Shown piece by piece: positions 1 through 8,661 of a stretch of DNA of 64,000 bases. The stretch is from Arthrobacter globiformis (GTDB lineage Bacteria; Actinomycetota; Actinomycetes; Actinomycetales; Micrococcaceae). The stretch spans positions 1,116,001 through 1,180,000 of the forward strand of contig NZ_JAUSZX010000001.1 in assembly GCF_030818015.1 (NCBI RefSeq). Direction: 5' to 3'. The notes under the pieces are model-generated. The model saw only the letters and a program-made list of their open reading frames with translations. It was not told the origin of the DNA and made no database searches. Both the position numbers and the translations under genes were made by a program. Positions within the stretch are counted from its first letter, which is position 1, and each line of letters begins with the position of its first letter.

Positions 1-972
1 GCCGGCGTCGACGACCTTCGGCTGCAACTGGATGGTGGAGCCGTTCTGCGTGGTCTTGATCGCGTACTCTTCGACGTCGAAGCCGAGCTCGTTGAGCCGG
101 CGGATGCGGGCGCCGACGCGCCAGCGCTCGCCGAGTTCGAAGGATTCCTTGGCGGTCAGCTCCGTCCACAGGCGCCGGTAGCTTTCCATGATGAGTTCGC
201 TGGTGGCCACGGGGTCCACCTTCTCCTCGATCAGGCCGCCGTCGAGAAGGTCCATGAGTTCGCCGGCGATGTTGACGCGGGCGATCTCCAGGTCGTACTC
301 GCGCTGCCCCGTGGAGAGGTCCGGGTACAGTTCGCCGGTTTCGGCGTCCACCAGGTAGGCGGCGAAGGCGCCTGCGTCCCGGCGGAACAGGGTGTTGGAG
401 AGCGAGACGTCGCCCCAGTAGAAGCCGATGAGGTGCAGCCGGACCAGCAGCAGCGCCTGGGCGTCGATGAGCCGGGTGAGCGTGTCCTTGCGCAGCATCT
501 GGGAGAAGAGCGCGCGGTACGGCATGGAAAACTTCAGGTGGCGGGTCACGAGGACCGGGTTCAGGGGGCGCCCGTCGGGGGTGGTGCGGCCGGTGATGAC
601 TGCCACGGGCTCCACGCAGGGCACGTCCAGACGCGCGAGCTTGCGGAGCATGTGGTACTCGTGGCGGGCCACGTGCTCGGACGTTTCCTTGATGGCGATG
701 ACGGAGCCGCCGAGGTGGGCGAACCGCACGATGTGCCGGGAGATACCGCGGGGGAGCGCGGCCAGGTTTTCCGCCGGCCAGTCTTCGAGCGCTATATGCC
801 AGGGCAGGTCGAGGAGCTCGGGGTCGGCGGCAGCGGCCGTGATGTTGAGGTTGCTTGCGACCGAGGCTGCCTTGTCGTCATTGGCGCTGGCCGCTTCGAA
901 CCGCGGCAGCTTGCCGATCTGCCCGTAGTCGGTGGGTTCATCGTGCCACTGCGCGTTGCGTTCCTCGGTCAT
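1..972 (-). CDS. DUF4032 domain protein, kinase-like fold (partial, C-terminus outside window)
   Basis: The frame is open from the ATG at 972 to the window edge, so at least 324 N-terminal residues are present and the C-terminus is missing. The translation starts MTEERNAQWHDEPTDYGQ. It contains a kinase-like catalytic-loop segment (HLIGFYWGDVSLSNTLF) followed about 14 residues later by LVDAETGE, which resembles the GDxxxxN and metal-binding D of lipopolysaccharide-kinase/RIO-type folds. A stretch ending VIAIKETSEHVARHEY looks like the ATP-anchoring lysine region. This arrangement is that of the actinobacterial DUF4032 family; I know of no assigned substrate. It lies upstream of nothing visible on its own strand and is separated from the sugar ATPase gene by a hairpin. 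Phosphotransfer activity is inferred only. Confidence 0.8.
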   Translation of the reverse strand, partial: MTEERNAQWHDEPTDYGQIGKLPRFEAASANDDKAASVASNLNITAAAADPELLDLPWHIALEDWPAENLAALPRGISRHIVRFAHLGGSVIAIKETSEHVARHEYHMLRKLARLDVPCVEPVAVITGRTTPDGRPLNPVLVTRHLKFSMPYRALFSQMLRKDTLTRLIDAQALLLVRLHLIGFYWGDVSLSNTLFRRDAGAFAAYLVDAETGELYPDLSTGQREYDLEIARVNIAGELMDLLDGGLIEEKVDPVATSELIMESYRRLWTELTAKESFELGERWRVGARIRRLNELGFDVEEYAIKTTQNGSTIQLQPKVVDAG

Positions 973-1032
973 GGGTCAATTCTTCCGTATTTTGCGGGGG
1001 GTGCCTAAAAGGGGGCAGCGGTTAAAGCCCGA

Positions 1033-1063
1033 CGGCGGCCCTCCGGTTGGGGAGGACCGCCGC
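1033..1063 (-). terminator. Intrinsic terminator-like hairpin after the sugar ABC ATPase gene
   Basis: Twelve-base arms (CGGCGGCCCTCC and GGAGGACCGCCG) pair with a single wobble around a short loop. On the minus strand the stem is followed within a few bases by GGGCTTTAA. It sits about 25 bp past the stop of the ABC ATPase gene and before the DUF4032 gene on the same strand, so it probably separates the two transcripts. Confidence 0.6.
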
Positions 1064-1086
1064 CAAGGTTTTGGTTGGGAGAGGGA

Positions 1087-2169
<1,083 letters not shown>

Positions 2170-2250
2170 AGTTATCAATCCCTTCACCGGCAGGTACGTG
2201 CCGGACGATCCGTAGTGAATGGTTCATGTAATTCAGTTGTGCCCTACATG

Positions 2251-2280
2251 ATGACTCCTCGGCCTGGGGCCGAGGAGCAT
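2251..2280. repeat. Near-perfect hairpin between otsB and the sugar ATPase gene
   Basis: CTCCTCGGCC (2255-2264) and GGCCGAGGAG (2268-2277) pair perfectly around a 3-nt loop. The outer ATG/CAT extends the stem after a one-base bulge. There is no T-tract on either strand. It lies about 80 bp upstream of the ATPase start and 115 bp after the otsB stop. It could be a factor-independent terminator for otsB, a 5'-UTR structure, or an operator for the ATPase gene; the sequence does not decide. Confidence 0.5.
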
Positions 2281-2394
2281 CCAGTGACGCCGCACGGTTC
2301 CTGTGCGCCACATCACAAACAAGAGTATGTCAGATTTATCGCGAATCGGACAAAATGTTACGAGTGTCACATATGAGATGCGGCACAAAGGCGT

Positions 2395-3225
2395 TTATGC
2401 GGGAGTAACGGCCTTCCGGCGTTCCCGCAGCAGCGCCTCGAGGAGTTCGGCGATATGGACCGGGGCCTCCACCCGGAACTGTGCCTGCGTGAAGTCAAGG
2501 CCCACCTTCACGCCGACGTCGTGCTGCCCCAGGCGGGCCAGGGCGTCCTCGTCGGTGGTGTCGTCGCCGGCGAACAGTACTCCGGTGGCTCCGGTGGCCT
2601 GGCGGAGGAAGTCGACGCCTTCACCCTTGGATGCATGTACCACGGACGTTTCCAGGACGCGCTTGCCGTTCTTGAGATAGACGCCCTGGCGGTCCTGGAG
2701 TGCGGCGCGGGCGGCCGCGACGGCATCCTCTGCAACGTCGTCCGCCGCCAGCCGTGTGTGCAGCACAACGCCGGCGGGCTTTTCCTCCAGGACGGTGCCT
2801 GGGGCGAGTTCCACGATCTCCGTCAGGATGCCCCGGACCTCGTCGAGAAGCGAAAGCTGCTCGGGGTCGAGGGTCAGCGGCGCCGAACCCGGACCCAGCC
2901 ACGCCTCGGCGCCGTGGCTCCCGATCAGCAGGGTCTCCTCCGGCGGGGAGGCGACCGCCCGCAGACTGTCCAGTGCCCTCCCGGAGATAAGTGCCGTCGT
3001 CGTACGCGGAAGGGAACTCAGTTCGGCGAAGGCGGCAGCCGAGCGGGGGAGTGGGCGCGCGTCCCCGGCGTGGTCCACGATGGGGGAGATGGTGCCGTCA
3101 AAGTCCATGGCCACCAGCAGATGGTCCGTGCCTGCGATGCGGCGCACCGCGTCCAGCAGTTCGGGGGACAGCGTCAGCCGGGTACTGCCCGTTTCGCCGG
3201 TGGTGTGCTCTGCGTCAGGAGTCAT
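2395..3225 (-). CDS. otsB: Trehalose-6-phosphate phosphatase
   Basis: Dephosphorylates trehalose 6-phosphate to trehalose, the second step of the OtsAB pathway, in the cytoplasm. The protein (276 aa) has the HAD motif I MDFDGTISPI near residue 41 with the nucleophilic aspartate, LISGRAL as motif II, and FAGDDTTDEDA as motif IV. The length is typical of stand-alone OtsB. Its ATG at 3225 lies inside the end of otsA (11-bp overlap), so the two are translationally coupled. The trehalose pathway typically serves osmotic and desiccation tolerance in soil actinobacteria. Confidence 0.93.
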   Translation of the reverse strand: MTPDAEHTTGETGSTRLTLSPELLDAVRRIAGTDHLLVAMDFDGTISPIVDHAGDARPLPRSAAAFAELSSLPRTTTALISGRALDSLRAVASPPEETLLIGSHGAEAWLGPGSAPLTLDPEQLSLLDEVRGILTEIVELAPGTVLEEKPAGVVLHTRLAADDVAEDAVAAARAALQDRQGVYLKNGKRVLETSVVHASKGEGVDFLRQATGATGVLFAGDDTTDEDALARLGQHDVGVKVGLDFTQAQFRVEAPVHIAELLEALLRERRKAVTPA

Positions 3226-4741
3226 CGCGGATCACCTTCTCCTTGAGGGCGTTCAGGAAGTCGGCCGACCAGTGGTCGACGTCGTGGTCCAGGATCTGCT
3301 TGCGCATGGCGCGCATGCGGCGGGCAGACTCCCTGGGGGACATCTTCACCGCCCGCATCACGGCGTCTTTCAGGCCGTCGATGTCGTGCGGGTTCATCAG
3401 CAGGGCCTGCTTGAGCTGGTCTGCGGCGCCGGCGAATTCGCTGAGCACCAGGGCGCCGTCATTGTTGGTGCGGGCCGTGACGTACTCCTTGGCGACGAGG
3501 TTCATGCCGTCGCGCAGGGCCGTGACCAGCATGACGTCCGCCGCCAGGTAGAGGGCCACCATCTCTTCCACCGGATAGCTGTGGTGCAGGTAGCGGACGG
3601 CCGTATTCTCGATGGTGTCGTAGGTGCCGTTGATGTGGCCCACGGTGCCCTCGACCTCCTCACGCAGGAGCCGGTACTGCTCCACGCGCTCGCGGCTGGG
3701 GCTGGCAACCTGGATCAGCGTCGCATCGCCCACCTTGAGCTGGCCCTCATTCAGGAGCTCCTCGTACGCCTTGAGTCGGTGGCCGATGCCCTTCGTGTAG
3801 TCCAGCCGGTCCACGCCCAGCAGGATGGTCTTGGGGTTGCCGAGGTCCTGCCGGATCTGGCGGGCGCGTTCGATGATCTCGGGCTTCTGGGCCAGTTCAG
3901 TGATGTGCTGGACATCGATGGAAATGGGGAAGGCCTGGGCACGGGCGATGTGCGTGAGATCGCCGGCGGTGTCCTTGACGTGGACCTGCTGCTGCTTGAC
4001 GCTGGCGCCGAGGAAGCGCCGGGCCGAACGCATGAAGTTGCCGGCGTCGCTGCTGCGCTGAAAGCCCACCAGGTCAGCCCCCAGCAGCCCGTCGATGATG
4101 GCCTGGCGCCAGGGGAGCTGGGCGAAGATTTCCGGCGGCGGGAAGGGGATGTGGTTGAAGAACCCGATCTTCAGGTCCGGCCGCGCCTGGCGCAGCATCC
4201 GCGGCACCAGCTGGAGCTGGTAGTCCTGCACCCAGACGGTTGCGCCTTCATCGGCAGTACGGACGACGGCGTCGGCGAACCTTCTGTTCACCGTGCGGTA
4301 GGCGTCCCACCAGGTTCTGTGGAACTCCGGCGGCGCGATGACATCGTGGTACAGGGGCCACAGCGTCGCATTGGAGAACCCTTCGTAATACAGCTCAACG
4401 TCATCGCTGCTGAGCTGGACCGGCACAAGGTCCATGCCGCCGTGGCTGAACGGCTCCACTGTCTCATCCGCGGCACCGTGCCAGCCCACCCAGGCGCCGT
4501 CGGTCCGGGTCATCATGGGAGCAAGTGCGGTCACCAGGCCGCCCGGGGAGCGCCGCCAGCCGGAGCCGTCATCGCCGGGCTCACCGGGCGCGCAGCGGTC
4601 CACCGGCAGGCGGTTGGAGACCACCATGAAGTCGTACTTGGTGGCGTCCTTCGTCCCGTCCTTGGTGGCGTCCGAGCTGCCGCCGGGCACCGCCGAGCTT
4701 TCCGTTTTTGTGTCGGATTTGTCGCTTACGGCTCCGTGCAT
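3215..4741 (-). CDS. otsA: Trehalose-6-phosphate synthase (GT20)
   Basis: Transfers glucose from a nucleotide sugar to glucose 6-phosphate, giving trehalose 6-phosphate. GT20 motifs are visible in order: FMVVSNRLPVDR, GGLVTALAP, WVGWHGAADE, VWVQDYQLQLVPRMLR, IGFFNHIPFPPPEIF, GVDRLDYTKGI and a C-terminal LVLSEFAGAADQL with MNPHDIDGL. I placed the start at the ATG at 4741 (MHGAVSDKS...), preceded by AGGGAG at a good distance; the longer open frame to 4933 has no family-like residues. The N-terminal 35 residues are low-complexity and charged. The product is 508 aa and otsB follows with an overlap. The gene is divergent from the DsbA-like gene at 4921. Confidence 0.92.
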   Translation of the reverse strand: MHGAVSDKSDTKTESSAVPGGSSDATKDGTKDATKYDFMVVSNRLPVDRCAPGEPGDDGSGWRRSPGGLVTALAPMMTRTDGAWVGWHGAADETVEPFSHGGMDLVPVQLSSDDVELYYEGFSNATLWPLYHDVIAPPEFHRTWWDAYRTVNRRFADAVVRTADEGATVWVQDYQLQLVPRMLRQARPDLKIGFFNHIPFPPPEIFAQLPWRQAIIDGLLGADLVGFQRSSDAGNFMRSARRFLGASVKQQQVHVKDTAGDLTHIARAQAFPISIDVQHITELAQKPEIIERARQIRQDLGNPKTILLGVDRLDYTKGIGHRLKAYEELLNEGQLKVGDATLIQVASPSRERVEQYRLLREEVEGTVGHINGTYDTIENTAVRYLHHSYPVEEMVALYLAADVMLVTALRDGMNLVAKEYVTARTNNDGALVLSEFAGAADQLKQALLMNPHDIDGLKDAVMRAVKMSPRESARRMRAMRKQILDHDVDHWSADFLNALKEKVIRDDS

Positions 4742-4920
4742 TGGGGCTCCCTGAGGTTGCTTGTGACTCTCATCAACCCTATCGGGCCGGAATCTTAGGG
4801 GCCATTCGTCCGTTGGGCAGGCTGGAACGAATACTTGAAAGCGCAAGCTCCAGGGTTCTCCCCTAAACTGGGGGAGTTGCCCCTGGTGGCCCGCACTTGT
4901 CCGTACGACACGAGGAACTA

Positions 4921-5811
4921 ATGAGCCCCGCAAACGAACCCCGCAAGTCCAAAGCAGAGCGCACGGCCGAGGCCCGCGAGAAAGCCCGCGAAATCCGGGA
5001 GGCGCAGCTTAAGAAGGACAAGCGGAACAAACTGCTCATTGGCTGGGGAATCGTGGTCGCCGTCGTGGCCATCCTTGCCGTCGTCGCGCTGGTGGTGACC
5101 ACCAGCCTCAAGAGCAACGCCCCGGTGGCGGACCAGGGCCCCACTCCCGCCAACGGCAACGTCCACGGCGGCGTCACCCTGCTCAAGGGCGCCGAAGTGG
5201 CAAAGTCCGCCGCCGCCAACGTGAACGTCGCAGACATTCCCTCGCCGGCAGCCTCGGCGCCTGCAACCGTCACGGCGCCCGGCGCGGAAGCCGAAAAGGG
5301 CAAGCCGGTGAAGGTCGTCCTATACATCGACTTCATCTGCCCCGTCTGCAAGAACTTCGAGGCGACGTACAACAAGACCCTGACGAAACTCCGTGACGAA
5401 GGCAAGATCACCGTGGAGTACCGGGCCCTGGGCTTCCTGGACAGCCGCTCCACCACCAACTACTCCTCGCGTGCGGCCAACGCCGCTGCATGCGTGGTGA
5501 ACGAATCCCCGGAGAAGTACTCGGCGTTTGTGGACACCCTGTTCGCTAACCAGCCAGCCGAGGGCAGCGCCGGGCTCTCCGACGACGAGCTGAAGAAGCT
5601 GGCCACGGACGTCGGCGCCAAGAGCATCGACTCCTGCGTCGAGAACAAGACGTACCGTCCCTGGGTCAAGTACACCACCCAGGAAGCCGCAGCCATTGGC
5701 GTGAGCGGTACGCCGACTGTCCTCGTGGACGGCAAGCAGTGGGGCAAGGGCGACAGCGCCCAGACCGAATTCCCGGCCTTCGTTGAGGCGGCCATCAAGG
5801 CCAAGGCCTAG
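4921..5811 (+). CDS. Membrane-anchored DsbA-family thioredoxin-like protein
   Basis: A 296-aa protein with a highly charged N-terminus (residues 8-37), one transmembrane helix (about 38-61) and an extracytoplasmic thioredoxin_4/DsbA-like domain. The redox motif C140-P-V-C143 follows VVLYIDFI, and the cis-proline loop GVSGTPTVLVDG is near the C-terminus. The predicted role is disulfide oxidation or isomerisation of exported proteins; the partner is not visible. The ATG at 4921 is chosen because ACGAGGA precedes it; an in-frame ATG at 4897 has no good ribosome-binding site. Two further cysteines (in AACVVNE and DSCVENK) could form a second disulfide. A strong terminator follows. Confidence 0.88.
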   Translation: MSPANEPRKSKAERTAEAREKAREIREAQLKKDKRNKLLIGWGIVVAVVAILAVVALVVTTSLKSNAPVADQGPTPANGNVHGGVTLLKGAEVAKSAAANVNVADIPSPAASAPATVTAPGAEAEKGKPVKVVLYIDFICPVCKNFEATYNKTLTKLRDEGKITVEYRALGFLDSRSTTNYSSRAANAAACVVNESPEKYSAFVDTLFANQPAEGSAGLSDDELKKLATDVGAKSIDSCVENKTYRPWVKYTTQEAAAIGVSGTPTVLVDGKQWGKGDSAQTEFPAFVEAAIKAKA

Positions 5812-5826
5812 GCGTTCATTCTGGGC

Positions 5827-5874
5827 GGTGGCCCGGCGTCCGGATTTTCCGGATACCGGGCCACCTTTCCTTTT
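5827..5874 (+). terminator. Rho-independent terminator after the DsbA-like gene
   Basis: GGTGGCCCGG (5827-5836) pairs with CCGGGCCACC (5856-5865), with an inner TCCGG/CCGGA pairing, followed by TTTCCTTTT. Confidence 0.85.
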
Positions 5875-5956
5875 AGGCGCACGTCTGTTTTTACGGGCGG
5901 GCTGTCCTTGGGCTAACCTTATCTAGCGCCATAGCGGCGCCTGCCCTGACGGGCAC

Positions 5957-6030
5957 GCCTCCTTAGCTCAGTTGGCCAGAGCACCGCTCTTGTAAAGCGG
6001 GGGTCGTCGGTTCGAATCCGACAGGGGGCT
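5957..6030 (+). tRNA. tRNA-Thr (anticodon TGT)
   Basis: A full cloverleaf can be drawn. The acceptor stem GCCTCCT pairs with AGGGGGC (one G-T wobble). The D-arm is TAGCTCAGTTGGCCAGAGC. The anticodon stem CCGCT/AGCGG encloses loop CTTGTAA with anticodon TGT at 5991-5993. The T-arm is GTCGGTTCGAATCCGAC. The discriminator is T at 6030 and CCA is not encoded. A CCCATTTTTT run follows immediately and may end transcription. The anticodon reads ACA threonine codons. Confidence 0.96.
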
Positions 6031-6080
6031 CCCATTTTTTCCTTAGACCTGCGGTTTAGTACTCGCGTACAGTTCCACCG

Positions 6081-6376
6081 AAAATCTTCGGCCCGGTGGT
6101 GTCGGTGGAGACCTTCAGCACCGACGAGGAGGCCATCACCCGGTCCAACGAAACCGTTTATGGGCTTGCCGCCTCGGTGTGGACCACGAACGCCGCCCGC
6201 TCACTGTCCGTCCCGGCAGGCTCGACTTCGGCACCGTCTGGGTCAATTCGCACCTGGTCATCGCCAACGAAGTGCCCTGGGGCGGCTTCAAGGGCTCCGG
6301 CTACGGCCGCGACCTCTCCATCTATGCCCTGGAGGACTTCTCCCGCACCAAGCACGTCATGTACAACCGCGGCTGA
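6081..6376 (+). pseudogene. C-terminal remnant of an aldehyde dehydrogenase (aminobutyraldehyde-type), frameshifted
   Basis: Frame 3 encodes KIFGPVVSVETF followed by an ALDH-like stretch up to LSVPAG at about 6218. The sequence then continues in the next frame as RLDFGTVWVNSHLV, GGFKGSGYGRDLS and ALEDFSRTKHVM, ending at the TGA at 6376. Together these match the last roughly 100 residues of the ALDH superfamily; the ending resembles gamma-aminobutyraldehyde/betaine-aldehyde dehydrogenases. About 370 N-terminal residues, including the nucleophile cysteine region, are absent and an in-frame stop lies at 6057. A single missing base near 6217-6222 explains the frameshift. The remnant starts about 50 bp after a tRNA gene, suggesting a deletion or excision scar. 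Confidence 0.88.
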
Positions 6377-6396
6377 GACCAGTCCCACAGGGCCGC

Positions 6397-6437
6397 AAGC
6401 CTCTCCGTTCCGGCGCTTCGCCGGGACGGAGGGGCTT
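6397..6437. terminator. Bidirectional terminator-like hairpin between convergent units
   Basis: AAGCCTCTCCGTTCCGG (6397-6413) pairs with CCGGGACGGAGGGGCTT (6421-6437), allowing G-T wobbles, around a short loop. It separates the ALDH remnant (+) from the minus-strand gene ending at 6461. Confidence 0.6.
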
Positions 6438-6460
6438 CCCTCGTGCAGACGACGTTGCGG

Positions 6461-6808
6461 TTAGTCCGCGTCAATCTCCTCCAGCAAGTCCTTTGCGGCC
6501 TTGCGGATGTCGTCGTGGTCGTACTGCGCCGCCCGGCTCTCCAGCGAAATAATGGCGCAGCGGTGGACCTTCTTAAGGTCCCCGAAAGGAAAACTCACGC
6601 TGCCCTTGGTGCCCTCGGATTTCTCCTTATCAATGCCGAGATGCCACTTCGAGAACTCGTCGAAGCCGTGCTTGTCGATAAAGGAGTTCTCGTCGTCCGC
6701 TGACGGCGCGTGTTCACTCCAGTCATCACGGACATCCCGCTCCACCTTCCCCTTCTTCACGAGGCTGCGTGCGTGCTCCAGTGCCTTGCGGTTCAGTTTC
6801 GTCGCCAT
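6461..6808 (-). CDS. Small conserved actinobacterial protein, function unknown
   Basis: A 115-aa, charged, soluble protein starting MATKLNRKALEHARSLVKKG and ending DLLEEIDAD. No membrane segment, signal or known catalytic motif is visible. Codon use has the high GC3 of neighbouring genes and the ATG at 6808 is preceded on the minus strand by GGAGGCACCAC, a good ribosome-binding site. I recall similar short proteins in Arthrobacter-type genomes but cannot assign a function. It stands alone, convergent with the ALDH remnant. Confidence 0.75.
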   Translation of the reverse strand: MATKLNRKALEHARSLVKKGKVERDVRDDWSEHAPSADDENSFIDKHGFDEFSKWHLGIDKEKSEGTKGSVSFPFGDLKKVHRCAIISLESRAAQYDHDDIRKAAKDLLEEIDAD

Positions 6809-7017
6809 GTGGTGCCTCCGCCTGCTGGGTGGTCAAATCCAGGAACAGCTCAAGGCTAGGACCGACGACGGCGCTCCCGCCAGTCCCCGCGGTTTGGCCC
6901 AGGCCCCGTTGGACCCCGTCCCGGTGGCTCCATGAATGGGCAACCTGGGCACATGGTTTAACTGTTTGGAGACGCGGCCGAAACGAGTCCACAACACTGG
7001 CCACATAGCTTTGCGCC

Positions 7018-7245
7018 ATGACCATCGCAGAGTTGCTCACCCGGATGCGTGCGGCGCTCGCGGACGCCCTGCTCTTCCCGCCGGTTCCTGCCACCGCCGA
7101 GCAGGCCAGCGACGCCCTTCAGGAGGTCACGCGGTGGGCGTGGCTGCCTCCGCTCAGCGGGGTCGCGTTCGGGGGCGACCACGTGCTGAGGACGCATGGA
7201 AATGCCGCCAGCCAGGCGGCGGATCAGGCGGAAATGATCAATTAG
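7018..7245 (+). CDS. Possible small hypothetical protein (75 aa)
   Basis: The frame MTIAELLTRMRAALADALLF...AADQAEMIN uses G/C-rich third positions throughout, unlike the alternative frames, which favours coding. There is no convincing ribosome-binding site before the ATG at 7018 and no family is recognised. It ends about 100 bp before the DUF4193 gene. It could be a real small gene or a chance open frame. Confidence 0.4.
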   Translation: MTIAELLTRMRAALADALLFPPVPATAEQASDALQEVTRWAWLPPLSGVAFGGDHVLRTHGNAASQAADQAEMIN

Positions 7246-7267
7246 TGTCGCCTTGGCCACACTATTC

Positions 7268-7295
7268 TTGACGTTGCCGCTTTATGACCTAAACT
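7268..7295 (+). promoter_or_regulatory. Candidate housekeeping promoter of the DUF4193 gene
   Basis: TTGACG (7268-7273) and TAAACT (7290-7295) are 16 bp apart, close to the sigma-A consensus, about 54 bp upstream of the DUF4193 start. Confidence 0.5.
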
Positions 7296-7348
7296 GCTTC
7301 ACTGAGGTGCCTGAATGGCGCTGTGCAGCAACGAAAGTGAACAACGCT

Positions 7349-7651
7349 ATGGCTACCGATTACGACGCCCCACGCAAGACAGAAGAAGAGTCTCCCTCCG
7401 AATCACTGGAGGCACTCCAGGCGTCCCGCGGCGGCGGTGCCCAGACCGCCGTCATCGACCTCGACGAGAACGACACCGCCGAGGGCATCGACCTTCCGGG
7501 CGCCGATCTGTCCAACGAGGAACTGACGGTCATCGTCGTTCCCGAGCAGTCCGATGAGTTCACCTGTGGCTCCTGCTTCCTGGTCCGTCACCGGTCCCAG
7601 GTAGCAAAGGAAAAGAACGGCCTGAAGTACTGCCACGACTGCGAAGGCTAA
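7349..7651 (+). CDS. DUF4193 domain protein (zinc-ribbon-like)
   Basis: A 100-aa acidic protein. The C-terminus carries two CxxC pairs (FTCGSCFLV and KYCHDCEG) separated by 20 residues, the usual DUF4193 arrangement and consistent with a small zinc ribbon. The N-terminal half (MATDYDAPRKTEEESPSES...) is acidic and probably disordered. I chose the ATG at 7349 over an open-frame start at 7253 because family members begin MATDYDAPR. Members are near-universal in actinobacteria and often lie near dut or sigma-factor genes; their molecular role is unassigned. A strong terminator follows. Confidence 0.92.
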   Translation: MATDYDAPRKTEEESPSESLEALQASRGGGAQTAVIDLDENDTAEGIDLPGADLSNEELTVIVVPEQSDEFTCGSCFLVRHRSQVAKEKNGLKYCHDCEG

Positions 7652-7722
7652 AACTGCCACACGCAGACCTGCTTTGCAGCCAGGCAGCCTTCATAGCCAG
7701 GCAGCCGCCAGAGCAAAGCCAC

Positions 7723-7766
7723 GCGAGGCGCCGGCTCCCCACGGGGAGGCCGGCGCCTCGCTTTTT
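7723..7766 (+). terminator. Strong rho-independent terminator after DUF4193
   Basis: GCGAGGCGCCGGC plus TCCCC (7723-7740) pairs with GGGGA plus GGCCGGCGCCTCGC, with one bulged base, followed by TTTTT. Confidence 0.92.
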
Positions 7767-7847
7767 CCCCACCAACGCCGTTATCCCTGGTAACGGAAAC
7801 GTGGAGAAAGGGCCACGAACGTCTCTCGACGCCTTGAAAAGTACGCC

Positions 7848-7878
7848 GCGAATTACGGCCTCGTGACCCGTAATTCGC
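7848..7878. promoter_or_regulatory. Perfect 11-bp inverted repeat upstream of the secreted AMIN-like gene
   Basis: GCGAATTACGG (7848-7858) and CCGTAATTCGC (7868-7878) are perfect inverted repeats separated by 9 bp, about 100 bp upstream of the start at 7981. The AT-rich core in a GC-rich genome and the arm spacing suggest a dimeric-regulator operator rather than a terminator, because no T-tract follows. Confidence 0.5.
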
Positions 7879-7980
7879 AAGGCTAACGGTTGCGCCCCGA
7901 ACCGGCCACAACCCTCGTATAGGGCGTTTGGCGCTCCTACTCTGGAGGTATCCAACCACTCACCCGAAAGGGGTGGCCAA

Positions 7981-8529
7981 ATGAAAAGAATTCCCGCCTG
8001 GCTCACAGTCATCCTCATGGCTGTTGGGCTCGGCCTGCTGGCTCCGGGCTCCGCCTCGGCAGCCTCCTACTGCGGGCAGGTGTGGGGCTCGCTGGCGAAG
8101 GCGGACCGGACCATGAGCACCGCAGCCGTCACCAACGTCCGCTCGGGGCAGCACTACTGCTTCGACCGCCTCGTGATCGACCTCAAGGGCAAAGCCAAAG
8201 GCTACAACGTCCGCTACGTTTCCGAGGTGGCCCAGGAAGGCTCCGGCCAGCCGCTCAAGCTCCGCGGCGGGGCGTTCCTGCAGCTCACCATCAACTCGCC
8301 GGCATATGACAATGCCACCGGCAAGGCCACCTTCATTCCGGCCAACCGGTCCGAGGTGACCAACGTGTCCGGGTACCACACGTTCCGGCAGGTGGCGTGG
8401 GCCGGCAGCTTCGAGGGCTACACCACCCTTGGCCTGGGCGTCCGCGCCCGGCTGCCATTCAAGGTGTACACGCTGGACGGCCCCGGATCCGGCTCCCGGC
8501 TCGTCGTCGACGTCGCCCACTACTGGTGA
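7981..8529 (+). CDS. Secreted AMIN-like domain protein
   Basis: A 182-aa protein with a Sec signal peptide (MKRIPAWLTVILMAVGLGLL...GSASA, cleavage near residue 28). The mature part contains YCFDRLVIDLKG and LVVDVAHYW and matches the AMIN-like domain found in small actinobacterial exported proteins. A cysteine pair (SYCGQV, HYCFD) may form a disulfide. The ATG at 7981 has AAAGGGG nearby. The binding partner is unknown; AMIN domains in other proteins bind cell-envelope polymers, so envelope binding is an inference. It is monocistronic, with a palindrome upstream and a bidirectional terminator downstream. Confidence 0.82.
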   Translation: MKRIPAWLTVILMAVGLGLLAPGSASAASYCGQVWGSLAKADRTMSTAAVTNVRSGQHYCFDRLVIDLKGKAKGYNVRYVSEVAQEGSGQPLKLRGGAFLQLTINSPAYDNATGKATFIPANRSEVTNVSGYHTFRQVAWAGSFEGYTTLGLGVRARLPFKVYTLDGPGSGSRLVVDVAHYW

Positions 8530-8608
8530 GTTGCCTGAGATAGGAGAGCTGGGCAGCTGACGGGACAAGGGGGTCCCTGAGACGCTGGTTGGCTCCAATG
8601 AGAGCAGC

Positions 8609-8643
8609 GATGCCCCGCCTCCCGGTCCGGGAGGCGGGGCATC
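8609..8643. terminator. Bidirectional terminator between convergent genes
   Basis: GATGCCCCGCCTCCC (8609-8623) and GGGAGGCGGGGCATC (8629-8643) pair perfectly around a 5-nt loop. It lies between the AMIN-like gene (+) and the APC permease (-). No long T-tract is present. Confidence 0.75.
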
Positions 8644-8661
8644 GCCGCATTCACAGTGGTG

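Noticed and set aside
2756..4798. 680-codon plus-strand open frame opposite otsAB
   Set aside because: Long open shadows are common in this GC-rich sequence; otsA and otsB motifs are on the other strand.
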